Shown: positions 26,726 through 36,113 of the stretch, one piece after another
Layout of the letters: every line of letters starts with the position of its first letter
Position numbering within the stretch: the stretch's first letter is position 1
From: an uncultured Desulfobacteraceae bacterium
GTDB lineage: Bacteria; Desulfobacterota; Desulfobacteria; Desulfobacterales; UBA5852
Direction: 5' to 3'
NCBI GenBank assembly: GCA_913060875.1
Contig: CAJXSL010000015.1
Location: forward strand, 80,900 to 144,899
DNA: 64,000 nucleotides
The notes under the pieces: model-generated
What the model saw: the letters and a program-made list of their open reading frames with translations, nothing else
Database searches by the model: none
Told to the model about the DNA's origin: nothing
Made by a program: the position numbers and the translations under genes

Positions 26726-28396
26726 TCAGGTTTGATCTAAAGCCATCTTGCGAACATCCTTCCGCATAATTTTGCCCACCGCCGTCTTGGGCAGTTCCTG
26801 GATCACGACGATCTCTTGGGGAACTTTATAGGCGGCCAGTACTTCGCGGCAATAGCCCCTGATCTCGGCTTCGGTCGGTTCCAGCCCCGGAACGGGAACC
26901 ACATAAGCCTTGACGGTTTCCCCCCTGTAAGGATCGGGCACACCGACCGTGCACGCTTCCAAAACCTTTTCGTGCCCCATCAGGACCTCATCGACCTCCT
27001 TGGGATAAATATTGTATCCGCCTGCTACGATCATATCTTTTTTGCGGTCCACGATGGATAGATAGCCATCCGCGTCCATCCGCCCCACATCGCCTAAGTA
27101 GAGCCAGCCGTCTTTGAGCACTTCGGCCGTCTCATCGGGCTTGTTGTAGTACCCTTTCATGACCTGGGGCCCCCGGATACAGATCTCCCCTTCCCGATCA
27201 GGTTCCGTTATGTCTTCACCGGTTTCCAGATCGACAAGTTTCATATCCGTGTTGGGCAGAGGAATGCCCACCGTCCCGATTTTCACCTGACCGTGCCAGG
27301 GCGTGCAGGTCGCAAAAGCCGTATTTTCCGTGGCCCCGTAAACATCGTGAATGATGGCGCCGTAGAGATCCTGCAATTGATTCAAGGTGTCCTCGGCCAG
27401 GGGGGCGGCACCCCCGAAATAGCCCTTCACATGGGAAAGATCCAATTTACGGAAGGGTTCGTGCGCCAGTAAGCCCACATAAATCGTGGGGACCCCGGGG
27501 AGGAAGGTCGGTTTGAATTTCTTCAGCATCTTGGTGATCACGGCCGGTTCCGGACGCGGTATCATGACACCGGTCCAGCCGTTCCAGATGAGGAGGTTCT
27601 GGCTGACGGAATAACCGGCCGAGTGGAAAATCGGATAGATGCCCAACAGCCGCTCGGGAGCGCCGTAGGGCAGATCAGGAAACCAGGCGCTGAACTGCTG
27701 GACCACCGAAGAGATATTGGCGTGCGTCAATTCGGCCCCCTTACTGACCCCGGTGGTTCCCCCGGTATAGAGCAATGCCGCGGTTTCATCCCAGACCGCC
27801 TTGCTCGCTACCGGGGTGTCCGGATAGCGGGCCATCAGTTGCATGAAGGGAAGCACCCCTTCGTGGGGAGCATCTTTGCGGTACATGGCCTTTTTCACAA
27901 GGGGAAAAAGCTGTTTGACCGGAAACGGCAGATAGTCGTTGATATGGCAGGTGATAACAGTTTTGATGCGTGTCTGGGCTTTGATTTTCAGGACCCGGGG
28001 AAGTAGCAGATCCAGAGTCACCAGAGTTGTTGTTTCCGAATCTTTGAGTTGATGCAACAACTCGCGCTCGGTATAAAGCGGATTGTTCATGACCGTGACG
28101 GCACCGAGTTTGTAAACGGCACAGTTGGCGATCACCAGCTGGGGAATATTGGGCAGCAGCATCCCCACCTTGTCTCCCTTGGTCACCCCCAGGCCTTGCA
28201 GGGCATTGGCGAAAATGTTCACCAGACGGTTGAACTGCCGGTAGGTAATCTTGGTGCCCATGTAAATAAAAGCAATATTATCGGGGAAGTCCCGGGCAGT
28301 CCGTTCCAATACTTCCGGCATGGTCACCGATTCGATAGCCACTTCCGGGGGCGTGCCTTGAGGGTACCATTGGTGCCAAACACGATCAAATCCCAT
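26726..28396 (-). CDS. Long-chain fatty-acid/acyl-CoA ligase (AMP-binding)
   Basis: 556 aa, a full-length ANL-superfamily adenylating enzyme. The ATP-binding motif is LLYTGGTTGVSKGAE, followed by YGATEN, DVGRMDADGYLSIVDR and a C-terminal Lys in VGKIMRK for adenylation. It would form acyl-CoA from a free acid, CoA and ATP. A GGAGGAGG site lies just before ATG. It is the last gene of the minus-strand catabolic region, separated from the enoyl-CoA hydratase by a palindromic repeat element. Chain-length specificity cannot be read from the sequence. Confidence 0.9.
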   Translation of the reverse strand: MGFDRVWHQWYPQGTPPEVAIESVTMPEVLERTARDFPDNIAFIYMGTKITYRQFNRLVNIFANALQGLGVTKGDKVGMLLPNIPQLVIANCAVYKLGAVTVMNNPLYTERELLHQLKDSETTTLVTLDLLLPRVLKIKAQTRIKTVITCHINDYLPFPVKQLFPLVKKAMYRKDAPHEGVLPFMQLMARYPDTPVASKAVWDETAALLYTGGTTGVSKGAELTHANISSVVQQFSAWFPDLPYGAPERLLGIYPIFHSAGYSVSQNLLIWNGWTGVMIPRPEPAVITKMLKKFKPTFLPGVPTIYVGLLAHEPFRKLDLSHVKGYFGGAAPLAEDTLNQLQDLYGAIIHDVYGATENTAFATCTPWHGQVKIGTVGIPLPNTDMKLVDLETGEDITEPDREGEICIRGPQVMKGYYNKPDETAEVLKDGWLYLGDVGRMDADGYLSIVDRKKDMIVAGGYNIYPKEVDEVLMGHEKVLEACTVGVPDPYRGETVKAYVVPVPGLEPTEAEIRGYCREVLAAYKVPQEIVVIQELPKTAVGKIMRKDVRKMALDQT

Positions 28397-28465
28397 AACC
28401 TCCTCCTTTGGCGTATAATGTAACCTTTCTGGTCAGGTTCGGTTTCAGGCGTCTGCCGGCTACTA

Positions 28466-28611
28466 TAGTGTCCGTCCATAAATGGTAGATTTTGTTTCCT
28501 GGCAAGGCCCGAGCGCGTTTTCAACCGGAGGAATAGTCGGCTATTGCGAGGATTGAAAACGAGCGAGAACGCCGCCAGGGGCCGAAAGATGTCATTTATG
28601 GATGGACACTA
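28466..28611. repeat. 146-bp palindromic MITE-like repeat element
   Basis: The ends are TAGTGTCCGTCCATAAATG (28466-28484) and its inverse CATTTATGGATGGACACTA (28593-28611), differing at one base. Inner arms also pair: GTTTTCAA (28517-28524) with TTGAAAAC (28553-28560), and a central AATAG-TCGG-CTATT hairpin (28532-28545). No coding capacity. The terminal TA dinucleotides would fit an IS630-like target site, which is an inference. The right end provides the stop codon (TAG, read on the minus strand at 28611-28609) of the enoyl-CoA hydratase gene. Confidence 0.78.
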
Positions 28612-29364
28612 CCCTAACAGTTTTCCGATGGCCTTCCGGTGGCCATCCGACAACAGCATGAGCGGCTGCATGTGGGCCTCGATATCCAGGACTGTCTGCA
28701 AATCCAATCGGCGTGCCCGATTCAGATTCCGTTTGGTCAGCGCCAGGGCCTTGGGCGGGGCCTTGGCGATCCGGGCGGCCAGAGCCATCACCTCGTCATC
28801 GATCTTCTCCCGGGGCACCACCCGGTTGACCAGGCCCATCGCCAGCGCCTGGTTGGCATCGAGGATATCGCCGGTCAGGGCAAATTCGCGGGCCCGGGCC
28901 AGTCCGACACGCTCGGTGAGAAAATAGGTCACCCCCATGTCCGGCACCGCGCCAAGGCGGATAAACCCGCAGCAGAATTTGGCCTGGTCCGTGGCGATGG
29001 TGATATCCGAGGCCAGGGCCAGGCCCAGGCCGCCTCCGACAGCGTAACCGTCCACCGCCGTGATCACCACCTTCGGCCCCTGGTGTAGATCGAAAAGCAG
29101 CCCATTGATGCGATTCATCAGATCGCAAAGGCCGGCCGGATCCAGGTTGTCGCCCAGCATCGCCAGATCGGCGCCTGTGCAGAAGTGTTCCCCTTCGGCG
29201 CGCAGGACGATAACCGAAATCTGCGGGTCATCCATGAGGCGCTGGATGGTTTCCACCATGGGCTGCCCCGTTGTCAGACTGAGGGCATTCATTTTCTCCG
29301 GGCAATTCATACTGCAACGTGCCACCGCGCCGACCCGCTGCATATCAAAAATATCATCTGTCAT
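28609..29364 (-). CDS. Enoyl-CoA hydratase/isomerase family protein
   Basis: 251 aa, full-length crotonase. The oxyanion-hole segment is HFCTGADLAML and the second is AVGGGLGLALASDI, with the first-base region LGAVPDMGVTYFLTERVG. In a hydratase the two acidic residues lie after these glycines; here the relevant position carries PDMG rather than the usual E-x-G-L-x-P, so it may be an isomerase or another crotonase activity. The stop codon is formed within the adjacent repeat end. Upstream by 291 bases is the CaiB gene of the same catabolic region. Confidence 0.82.
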   Translation of the reverse strand: MTDDIFDMQRVGAVARCSMNCPEKMNALSLTTGQPMVETIQRLMDDPQISVIVLRAEGEHFCTGADLAMLGDNLDPAGLCDLMNRINGLLFDLHQGPKVVITAVDGYAVGGGLGLALASDITIATDQAKFCCGFIRLGAVPDMGVTYFLTERVGLARAREFALTGDILDANQALAMGLVNRVVPREKIDDEVMALAARIAKAPPKALALTKRNLNRARRLDLQTVLDIEAHMQPLMLLSDGHRKAIGKLLG

Positions 29365-29630
29365 TGGGCTGCTCCCTTACCGTAACAAAGCATTTTCCAA
29401 AAAACGGCACCGTTCGCACATACGCTTCCCCGGCCGAACACATGCTACCGCTCCCGGTCTTCGACCCGATGGAGAGCGTCCAAACCACAGCCAATCTCCA
29501 CCCACCCGCTGTTTTGTACTATAAATTTTGAATATGATTCATTCCAACCAAAAACAATTGTCTGAGGGAACGGCATCGCCATGCCCAAATTCAACCCAAA
29601 AGGACTTATTTATGTCGGTATTAAATGGTT

Positions 29631-29658
29631 AAAAGATGCCATTTGCGGATGGGCACTA
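29631..29658. repeat. Diverged solo terminal repeat of the MITE-like element
   Basis: AAAAGATGCCATTTGCGGAT followed by GGGCACTA resembles the right end of the element at 28583-28611, which reads AAAGATGTCATTTATGGAT then GGACACTA. It ends in CTA at 29656-29658, which is the stop codon of the CaiB-family gene, the same placement as at 28609. No left end was found. Confidence 0.5.
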
Positions 29659-30807
29659 AATAATCTCCATCGCATCGAATGCTGCCATTTCCTCCGGGCT
29701 ATACCCAAGCTCTTGAAGAATCGCGGCAGTATCCTGCCCGAAAGCCACCGACGCATTGCGAACCCGTCCGGGCGTATGACTGAGTTTCACCGGCACACCG
29801 ATGGTGGTCTCCGTCTCGCCGGAGGCACCCGGAGCTTCGACAAACATCTCCCGTTCCCGGAACAATGGAAAATCAATGGCTTCGTCGGCCGTCTGGATAC
29901 CGCTGATACACAGGTCCAGGTCGGCGAGCGCAGCCTCCCACTGGGCCAATGTTTTTTTTCGGAAAATTTCCCGGAAAGCCGCGATGATTTCCTTGCGTCG
30001 GCTGTCGTCATATTGAAAACCGGCATACTTTTCCAGACCCAACCGCTCGCAGATGGCTTTCCAGAATTTGCTTTCCACCGCCCCCATGGCCAAATGACGG
30101 CCGTCGGCGGTTTCATAAGTGTTGTAGCAGGCATAACGATGGGAAAGCATGTTGTCGCCCCGGCGCGGTGTTCCGCCGGTCAGGGCCTTCCAGTACATGG
30201 CCACGGGCAGCAACCCCACCATGCCGTCGGTCATGGAAATATCCACGTATTGGCCTTGGCCGGTTTTCTCCCGGCTAAACAGCGCCAGCAGGATGCCGAT
30301 GGCCGCATTCAGGCCGCCGCCGGCCATATCGGCAATTTGAGGGCCCGGGATGGAGGGTGGGCGGTCGGCCTCGCCGATCATATCGAGGATTCCGGAATAG
30401 CCCAGGTAGTTGATGTCGTGCCCCACGCGATCCCGAAAAGATCCTGTCTGCCCGTAACCGGTCACGGAGCAGTATACGATGTCGGGCTTGACCTCCCGCA
30501 CCTTCTCATAATCAACGCCGAGCCGTTCGACCACCCCGGGACGGAACCCCTCCAGGATCACGTCGGCCCGCGCCGCCAATCTGAAGAATATATCTTTGCC
30601 CGCTTCCGATTTCAGATCGAGGGCCATGTGCTGTTTGTTGCGGCAGACATTGGGCAGGAACAGGCCGTCGGCCGCGTACTGTTTACGGTCCTCGATGGCG
30701 ATGACCCGAGCGCCATGGTCCGCCAGGATCATCGAACAAAACGGGCCGGGCAGCAATCGCGAAAGATCGAGAACCGTTACCCCGGACAGAGCCCCTTGTG
30801 TCGTCAT
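29656..30807 (-). CDS. CaiB/BaiF family protein, alpha-methylacyl-CoA racemase-like
   Basis: 383 aa. The signature GHDINY, with the His of alpha-methylacyl-CoA racemase (AMACR), is present in DRVGHDINYLGYSGIL. So is the Asp in IADMAGGGLNAA, and a Glu in MGAVESKFWKA that matches the third AMACR residue. Class III CoA transferases lack GHDINY, so racemase is the better reading. The enzyme would epimerise 2-methyl-branched acyl-CoA between R and S forms. Neighbours (ACAD pair, MFE-2-like and SCPx-like proteins) complete a branched-chain beta-oxidation set. Annotation software would probably say CoA transferase. Confidence 0.82.
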   Translation of the reverse strand: MTTQGALSGVTVLDLSRLLPGPFCSMILADHGARVIAIEDRKQYAADGLFLPNVCRNKQHMALDLKSEAGKDIFFRLAARADVILEGFRPGVVERLGVDYEKVREVKPDIVYCSVTGYGQTGSFRDRVGHDINYLGYSGILDMIGEADRPPSIPGPQIADMAGGGLNAAIGILLALFSREKTGQGQYVDISMTDGMVGLLPVAMYWKALTGGTPRRGDNMLSHRYACYNTYETADGRHLAMGAVESKFWKAICERLGLEKYAGFQYDDSRRKEIIAAFREIFRKKTLAQWEAALADLDLCISGIQTADEAIDFPLFREREMFVEAPGASGETETTIGVPVKLSHTPGRVRNASVAFGQDTAAILQELGYSPEEMAAFDAMEII

Positions 30808-30893
30808 CGTGATTTCCTCTTATGAATTTTGGTCATCGCCCCAACACCGAGATTAACACTTGGCTCAAGCCATTCCCGTAAGGACCGGGCGGC

Positions 30894-31853
30894 CTAATGA
30901 ATTTTGTCCAGAGCCTCCTCGGCCTCTACCATCATCCGGTCCAGCAGATCTTTAACCGAGGGGATGTCTTGCACCATCCCGATGCCCTGACCGCAGGCCA
31001 CGATCCCGGCCTCGAGTTGGCCCTGGTCAAACATCTTCTTGGCATTGTCGCCCGAGACCACCGGATAAATCTCCTCGAACCCGGCGCAGGCATCTTCAAG
31101 TTCGGCGCAGCGGTTGGCAGCCGCGTTGTTCCAGACGCGGTGGGTGGCATTCAGTGAGCGCATGATCAACATGGTATCCAGTTCACAGGCCCCCACCAGG
31201 GCATTTTTGAGGTTGTCGTGAATCGGGCATTCCCGGGTGGGCAGCAGACGGGTGCCGATAATGACCGCCTCCCCCCCCAAGGCGAGGACCGCCGCAACCC
31301 CCCGGCCGTCGGATACCCCACCGCCGCCGATGACTGGTAGATCGACGGCATCCGCCACTGTCGGCACCAGAACCATGGTGCCGATATCGAGTTTACCCGT
31401 GGCCCCGCCGTTTTCGTAGCCGACCACCGTAATGACATCGGCCCCCAGGGACTGGGCCTTGCGGGCGTAGCGGACCCCGACGCATTTGTGAATCCATGTC
31501 ATACCGGCGTCCTTGAACCGGACGCTGAGTTCCTCGGGGGCGGCGTGGCCCGATGTTTCCACAATGCCAACGCCTTTTTCAATGAGGATGTCGAGATAGT
31601 CGTTGTTGTCGATGGGCCGCATGGCGGGGAACAGGTTCAGGTTCACGGCAAAGGGCTGGTCGGTCAGTTCCTGGATGCGGTCGATGGCCGCGGCAAATTC
31701 TTCCCGGGAAGCATAAATCGCCGAAGCCAGGACACCCAGGCCGCCGCCATTGGAAACGGCGGCAACGAAATCGGCATTTGATATCCACATCATCGTACCC
31801 CCGACAATGGGATAGCGGATCCCCAGCATTTCCGTAATGCGTGTGCGAATCAT
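30894..31853 (-). CDS. Nitronate-monooxygenase/FabK-fold FMN protein, active-site His replaced
   Basis: 319 aa, TIM-barrel NMO family, FMN phosphate site visible (PVIGGGGVSDGRGVAAVLALGGEAVIIGTRLL region, residues about 175-207). In nitronate monooxygenases and FabK the segment reads G-x-E-x-G-G-H-x-G with a catalytic His. Here it reads GYENGGATG (145-153), with Ala151 in place of His. A nitronate or enoyl-ACP reaction of the usual kind is therefore doubtful. Members of this fold recur in Desulfobacterota acyl-CoA catabolic clusters, perhaps as reductases; the substrate is unknown. It lies between the racemase and ACAD genes. Confidence 0.8.
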   Translation of the reverse strand: MIRTRITEMLGIRYPIVGGTMMWISNADFVAAVSNGGGLGVLASAIYASREEFAAAIDRIQELTDQPFAVNLNLFPAMRPIDNNDYLDILIEKGVGIVETSGHAAPEELSVRFKDAGMTWIHKCVGVRYARKAQSLGADVITVVGYENGGATGKLDIGTMVLVPTVADAVDLPVIGGGGVSDGRGVAAVLALGGEAVIIGTRLLPTRECPIHDNLKNALVGACELDTMLIMRSLNATHRVWNNAAANRCAELEDACAGFEEIYPVVSGDNAKKMFDQGQLEAGIVACGQGIGMVQDIPSVKDLLDRMMVEAEEALDKIH

Positions 31854-31919
31854 CAGAATCTCCCTATCTTATAGTGAGTCAATTACCTCGGCTAACGGAA
31901 AAAGATAACATCATCCATA

Positions 31920-33062
31920 CTAAAGCCCCATGAACTTGGCGGCGATCCCCTTCATGATTTCATTGGTTCCGGCGAAAATGGACATGACCCGGGCATCCCG
32001 CAGGCCGCGCACCAGCGGACAGGCCTCGGTGCTGCCGGACTCACCGACGATATCCAGGCAGCGATTCGCAACCCGGCTGCCCAACTCGGTGCACCAGTAT
32101 TTGGCCATGGACGTTTCGACGATGACATTGCGGCCTTCCACGTGATCGGCCACCAGCTTGTCAACGAAAGTCCGTCCCAGGTTGACGTCGGTGGCCATTT
32201 CCACCAGGGCAAACTGCACGGCCTGGGACCGGCTCAGAGGCCTTCCGCCCGAGGAGATTTCCTTGCAGTAAGTCGTGGTCCAGTCGAGCATGAATTCGGC
32301 CCCGGCCACACCCATGATCGCGCAAACAAGCCGCTCCTGCTGCAGTTTATCCATGAGCATGAGAAATCCCATGCCTTTGTCCCCCAAACGGTTGGCCCGG
32401 GGAATGCGGCAGTCCGAGAAAAACAATTCGGCCGTATCCTGGCTGTAGAGCCCCATCTTGTCGAGCTGGTTGCCCTTCTTGAACCCGGGAGTGCCGTCTT
32501 CCACCAGGTAGAGGGAAATGGCCTGGTGGGGATTGGCCTCGGCCGGATCTTTGGCCGCAACAATCACCAGGTCGCAGAGAATCCCGTTGGAAATAAAGGT
32601 TTTAGCGCCGTTGAGCACCACCTGATCGCCGTCTTCCTCGGCGGTGGCCACCATGCTGCTCAAGTCGCTGCCGGCCCCCGGTTCGGTCATGGCCACGGCG
32701 GTGACGATATCGCCTGAGGCACAGCCGGGAAGGTATTTTTCTTTCTGGGATGCATTGCCGTAAGAGGCGATGTAGGGCACGACAATGTCGCTGTGCAGCG
32801 GTGCGGCCAGCCCGCCGTGGTTGGTCCGGGATATCTCTTCGATACCGATAACGCCGTACCGGAAATCACCACCCAAACCACCATAGGATTCAGGCAGGGA
32901 CGTGCAGAGAAATCCCTCCCGGCCCATTTTCCGCCAGACGTCCCGGGAAACCTTATGATCGGCCTCCCATTGATCGATATGGGGCACGACTTCCCGGTCC
33001 ATGAAGGATCGCAGGCGCATGCGAAAGTCCGTGTGTGCATCCGTATACTGGAGAATTTCCAT
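31920..33062 (-). CDS. Acyl-CoA dehydrogenase (LCAD/IVD type)
   Basis: 380 aa, FAD-dependent acyl-CoA dehydrogenase. VAMTEPGAGSDLS is the FAD-site motif. At the MCAD catalytic-Glu site the sequence is SIFAGTNEIMK, with Ala rather than Glu, as in LCAD and isovaleryl-CoA dehydrogenase. Those enzymes instead use a Glu in an ERL motif, and KLQQERLVCA is present, so a base is available. It lies 12 bases after the next ACAD gene and is surely co-transcribed. The pair may form a heterotetramer. Confidence 0.88.
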   Translation of the reverse strand: MEILQYTDAHTDFRMRLRSFMDREVVPHIDQWEADHKVSRDVWRKMGREGFLCTSLPESYGGLGGDFRYGVIGIEEISRTNHGGLAAPLHSDIVVPYIASYGNASQKEKYLPGCASGDIVTAVAMTEPGAGSDLSSMVATAEEDGDQVVLNGAKTFISNGILCDLVIVAAKDPAEANPHQAISLYLVEDGTPGFKKGNQLDKMGLYSQDTAELFFSDCRIPRANRLGDKGMGFLMLMDKLQQERLVCAIMGVAGAEFMLDWTTTYCKEISSGGRPLSRSQAVQFALVEMATDVNLGRTFVDKLVADHVEGRNVIVETSMAKYWCTELGSRVANRCLDIVGESGSTEACPLVRGLRDARVMSIFAGTNEIMKGIAAKFMGL

Positions 33063-33074
33063 CAGGCTACCCTC

Positions 33075-34223
33075 TTATTTGATCTTGCCGATAACACGGC
33101 CGGCAATTTTGTTCTTCAGATGAATCGTTCCACCCAGGGTCAGGTCGGCGACCTTGGCATCGCGATAAAAGCGCTCCACCTCGGACTCTTTCATGTAGCC
33201 ATAGCCACCGAAAAGCTGAATGGCTTCGTCGGCCACGGCCACGGCCGCCTTGGCGGCGGTGATGCGGGCCATGACGCCCAGGCGGTCCAGCCCTTTGCCC
33301 GCATCGCCGCAACGTGCCGCGCCATAGGTCATCAGACGGGCCTGCTCGACCTGCAGCGCCATGCCGGCAATCTTCTGCCGGGTAACCTCGAAAGCCGCCA
33401 GCTTGCGCTGGAACTGCTCGCGCTCCCTGACGTAGGCCAGGGCCCGGTCCAGAGCCCCGGCCGCCGTTCCCAGGCATTGCCCTGCGATCAGAATACCGGT
33501 TTCCTCGATAATAGTCTCGGCCTGGGGAAGCCCCCGGCCTTCTTTTCCCAGCAGATTGGCAGCCGGAAGATGTACATCGGTGAAAACCAGATCGGCACAT
33601 GCCACCATGTTGCCCCCGAGTCTTCTTTCGGCATCCCGAATCGTGAGGCCTTCCTGATCGGCATCCACCAGGAAAAGACTCAACCCTTTTCCCGGTGATG
33701 CTTCCGGGTCGGTGCGGCCTAAGATCAGGTAGACGCCGGCGGCACCACCGTTCCAGACATGGGATTTGGTACCGTTGATTACCCAGTGACCGTCTTTCTT
33801 TTCCGCTACGGTAGCAACGCCTGCCAGATCACCGCCGCATTCGGATTCGAAAAACCCAAACCCGCATTGCATTTCCCCCTCGGCGATGCGCGGCAAGTAG
33901 GCTTTCTTTTGATCGGCATCGCCGTAACGCACCAGGCCTTCGGCCCCGCTGGTCGCCATGGCCAGGGCCATGCCGATGCTCGAATCCTTGCGGCAGAAGG
34001 CCTCGGCGATCAGGCAGGCCTCCAGCATTCCCAAACCACCGCCGGAAAATTCCTCTGGTAAATGGACGCCCACAAACCCTAAATCGGCCGCTTTTTTCCA
34101 GATATCATGGGGGAAGGCATTGGCGTTTTCCAACGCCAGCGCCTGATCCTTGTCGAACTCTCCTTTGGCGAATTCCGACGCCGCCTTCAGGATTTCCTTC
34201 TGCGATTTATCCAGTGTCACCAT
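33075..34223 (-). CDS. Acyl-CoA dehydrogenase family protein, divergent active site
   Basis: 382 aa, clear ACAD fold. The motif TEPxAGSD is altered to FESECGGDLAG. The position of the MCAD catalytic Glu carries Gly in LTLGGTIHLKN, and the LCAD/IVD alternative (ERL) aligns with TGIL in IEETGILIAGQ. Both known locations for the base thus appear empty, by my own alignment. It may be a non-catalytic or structural partner of the ACAD encoded directly downstream (31920-33062). Such alpha2-beta2 ACADs with one catalytic subunit occur in mycobacterial steroid side-chain degradation. Alternatively it is an independent enzyme with a relocated base. Confidence 0.82.
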   Translation of the reverse strand: MVTLDKSQKEILKAASEFAKGEFDKDQALALENANAFPHDIWKKAADLGFVGVHLPEEFSGGGLGMLEACLIAEAFCRKDSSIGMALAMATSGAEGLVRYGDADQKKAYLPRIAEGEMQCGFGFFESECGGDLAGVATVAEKKDGHWVINGTKSHVWNGGAAGVYLILGRTDPEASPGKGLSLFLVDADQEGLTIRDAERRLGGNMVACADLVFTDVHLPAANLLGKEGRGLPQAETIIEETGILIAGQCLGTAAGALDRALAYVREREQFQRKLAAFEVTRQKIAGMALQVEQARLMTYGAARCGDAGKGLDRLGVMARITAAKAAVAVADEAIQLFGGYGYMKESEVERFYRDAKVADLTLGGTIHLKNKIAGRVIGKIK

Positions 34224-34400
34224 AGCTCCACTCCTTGTCAGGCCTGGTCGGCAGCAATGTCAGCCGCCAAAAGCTTTCGGGCCAACCCATGACGTTCAAA
34301 TCCAGACACGACGAACCGCTTTTCCCCATCGGCAGATCATGTACTGTTTCAGCACGCGATCATGACCCGTTACATTCCTCTGGCATGGGCCGTCACGGGA

Positions 34401-35936
34401 TCAATGCGCCTCACCCCCGGCAAATTGCTCCCGCAGCCTGAACTTGAGAACTTTCCCGGAAACATTGCGCGGCAACTCCGTCGTAATTTCCAACAGTCTC
34501 GGAATCTTGTAATCGGCAATTTTGGGTTTCAGAAATTCACGCAGGCTCTCGACATCAAGCGCCTGCCCCTCTTTGAGCACAGCAACGGCCATGACCGTCT
34601 CGCCCCATTCGGGATGGGGTTTGCCGATAATCACCGCATCGGCGATGGCGGGATGTTCGTAGATGGCGTCCTCCACCTCCTTGCTGTAGACGTTTTCCCC
34701 TCCGGTAATGATCATGTCTTTGCTGCGATCCACCAGGGTGATGTATCCTTCCTCATCCATGACACCCAAATCGCCGGACCACACCCATCCGTCACGGATG
34801 GTCGCCCGGGTGGCCTCCGGGTTCTTGTAGTATTCCTTCATCGTGGTCTCGCCCTTGATGAGCAGTTCCCCCACCACCCCCGGCGCGGTTATGGTGTTGC
34901 CTTCGGGATCCGCCAGCCGCGTTTCCATGTTGACGATATACTTCCCGCCGGCCCCGGCCTTGCGGATCTGATCCTCGGGAAAAAGGGCGATGCCGCCGGG
35001 GCCCCCCTCGGTAAGACCGCATAGACAGAAAAATTGACCCGTGCCGAATTTCTGGATCATTTGACGCACCGATTCAGCCGCCATGGGGGCGGCGCCATAC
35101 CCGAAGTAACGCATGGAAGAAAGATCGTAACGGTCGAAATCGGGAACCATCATCATAAACGAATACATGATGGGGGCCCCGAAAAATTGGGTGACACGCT
35201 CCTTCTCGATGAGCGCCAGGACACGATCAGGGAGAAAATCCTTCACCACCACGTGGGTGCAGCCCAAATAGGTGCCGGGGTTGACGTAGAGGTTGAGCTC
35301 GGCGGAGTGAAACATGGGTGCGGCGTGCAGGATAATATCGCTGGGGCGCATGGAAACCAGTGAAGCGACGGTGGTGGTCAGCACCATCTGATTGTGGTGC
35401 ACGAACACCGCGCCCTTGGGCTTTCCGGTGGTACCGGACGTGTAGATGATTTCGCTTAAATCGTATTCATCCACCATTACCCCGGGGTCCCCGACGTTTC
35501 CGGCGTCAATCGTCTTCGTCAGGGATGCAACCCCTTCGAATTCATCTTCTCCAGCTGAAAAATAATGCTGCGCGGCCTTCAGCCGTGGCTGCATTTCTCG
35601 AATGGCGGGCGCGAAGACATCGTCAAAAACAAGCGCCACCGCGTCGCAGTTGTCGAAAATATATTCGGCCTCCCGAGGGGCCAGCCGAAAGTTGACCGGT
35701 ACAGCCACCCCGCCCGCCTTGACCACGCCGTAAAAGGCCAGCAGAAAAAGATCGGAATTGAACATCCACAGGGCGACCTTGTCCCCCTTCTGCACCCCTC
35801 TGTCGATCAGCGCGTTGGCGATGGTGTTGACCTGATCATTGACTTCCTTCCAGGTATACCGGCGGTCTTCGTAAATAATCCCCAGTTTGTCAGGAACGGT
35901 TCGCGCATTACGGGCAACAAGTTCTCCAAGATGCAT
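34401..35936 (-). CDS. Acyl-CoA synthetase (AMP-binding)
   Basis: The ATG at 35936 gives 511 aa, starting MHLGELVARNARTVPDKLG, the usual ANL start; AAAGGA stands 8 bases before it. An upstream in-frame start at 36053 would add 39 residues without domain character. The ATP motif is IIYTSGTTGKPKGA, followed by GLTEGGPGG and DRSKDMIITGGENVYSKEVE, with Lys in VSGKVLK near the C terminus. It probably activates the acid degraded by the surrounding enzymes. It is the second ligase of the region, separated from the ACAD genes by 177 bases without features. Confidence 0.9.
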   Translation of the reverse strand: MHLGELVARNARTVPDKLGIIYEDRRYTWKEVNDQVNTIANALIDRGVQKGDKVALWMFNSDLFLLAFYGVVKAGGVAVPVNFRLAPREAEYIFDNCDAVALVFDDVFAPAIREMQPRLKAAQHYFSAGEDEFEGVASLTKTIDAGNVGDPGVMVDEYDLSEIIYTSGTTGKPKGAVFVHHNQMVLTTTVASLVSMRPSDIILHAAPMFHSAELNLYVNPGTYLGCTHVVVKDFLPDRVLALIEKERVTQFFGAPIMYSFMMMVPDFDRYDLSSMRYFGYGAAPMAAESVRQMIQKFGTGQFFCLCGLTEGGPGGIALFPEDQIRKAGAGGKYIVNMETRLADPEGNTITAPGVVGELLIKGETTMKEYYKNPEATRATIRDGWVWSGDLGVMDEEGYITLVDRSKDMIITGGENVYSKEVEDAIYEHPAIADAVIIGKPHPEWGETVMAVAVLKEGQALDVESLREFLKPKIADYKIPRLLEITTELPRNVSGKVLKFRLREQFAGGEAH

Positions 35937-36113
35937 GGCATATTCCTTTCTGAGACCGGTTAGTCGATGGTAACAGTCAATGCCCGATTGGCGATGGCCG
36001 GCACCCCTCTGTTTGAAGGCAAGAGATGCCGAACTATCGCAATCCTTTTCCAACTTGCGTTACCGATTCCGCAGCCTCCTTCAGCCCTGCTGTTGCATCA
36101 CCCCGGTTAACGT

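Noticed and set aside
28430..28441. AACCT...AGGTT inverted repeat upstream of the 26726-28396 ligase
   Set aside because: Five-base arms only and no second copy elsewhere; not enough for an operator.
29516..29658. Possible full second copy of the MITE-like element, starting at TACTATA
   Set aside because: Only the right end resembles the element; the inner GTTTTCAA arms are absent, so the left end is probably chance.
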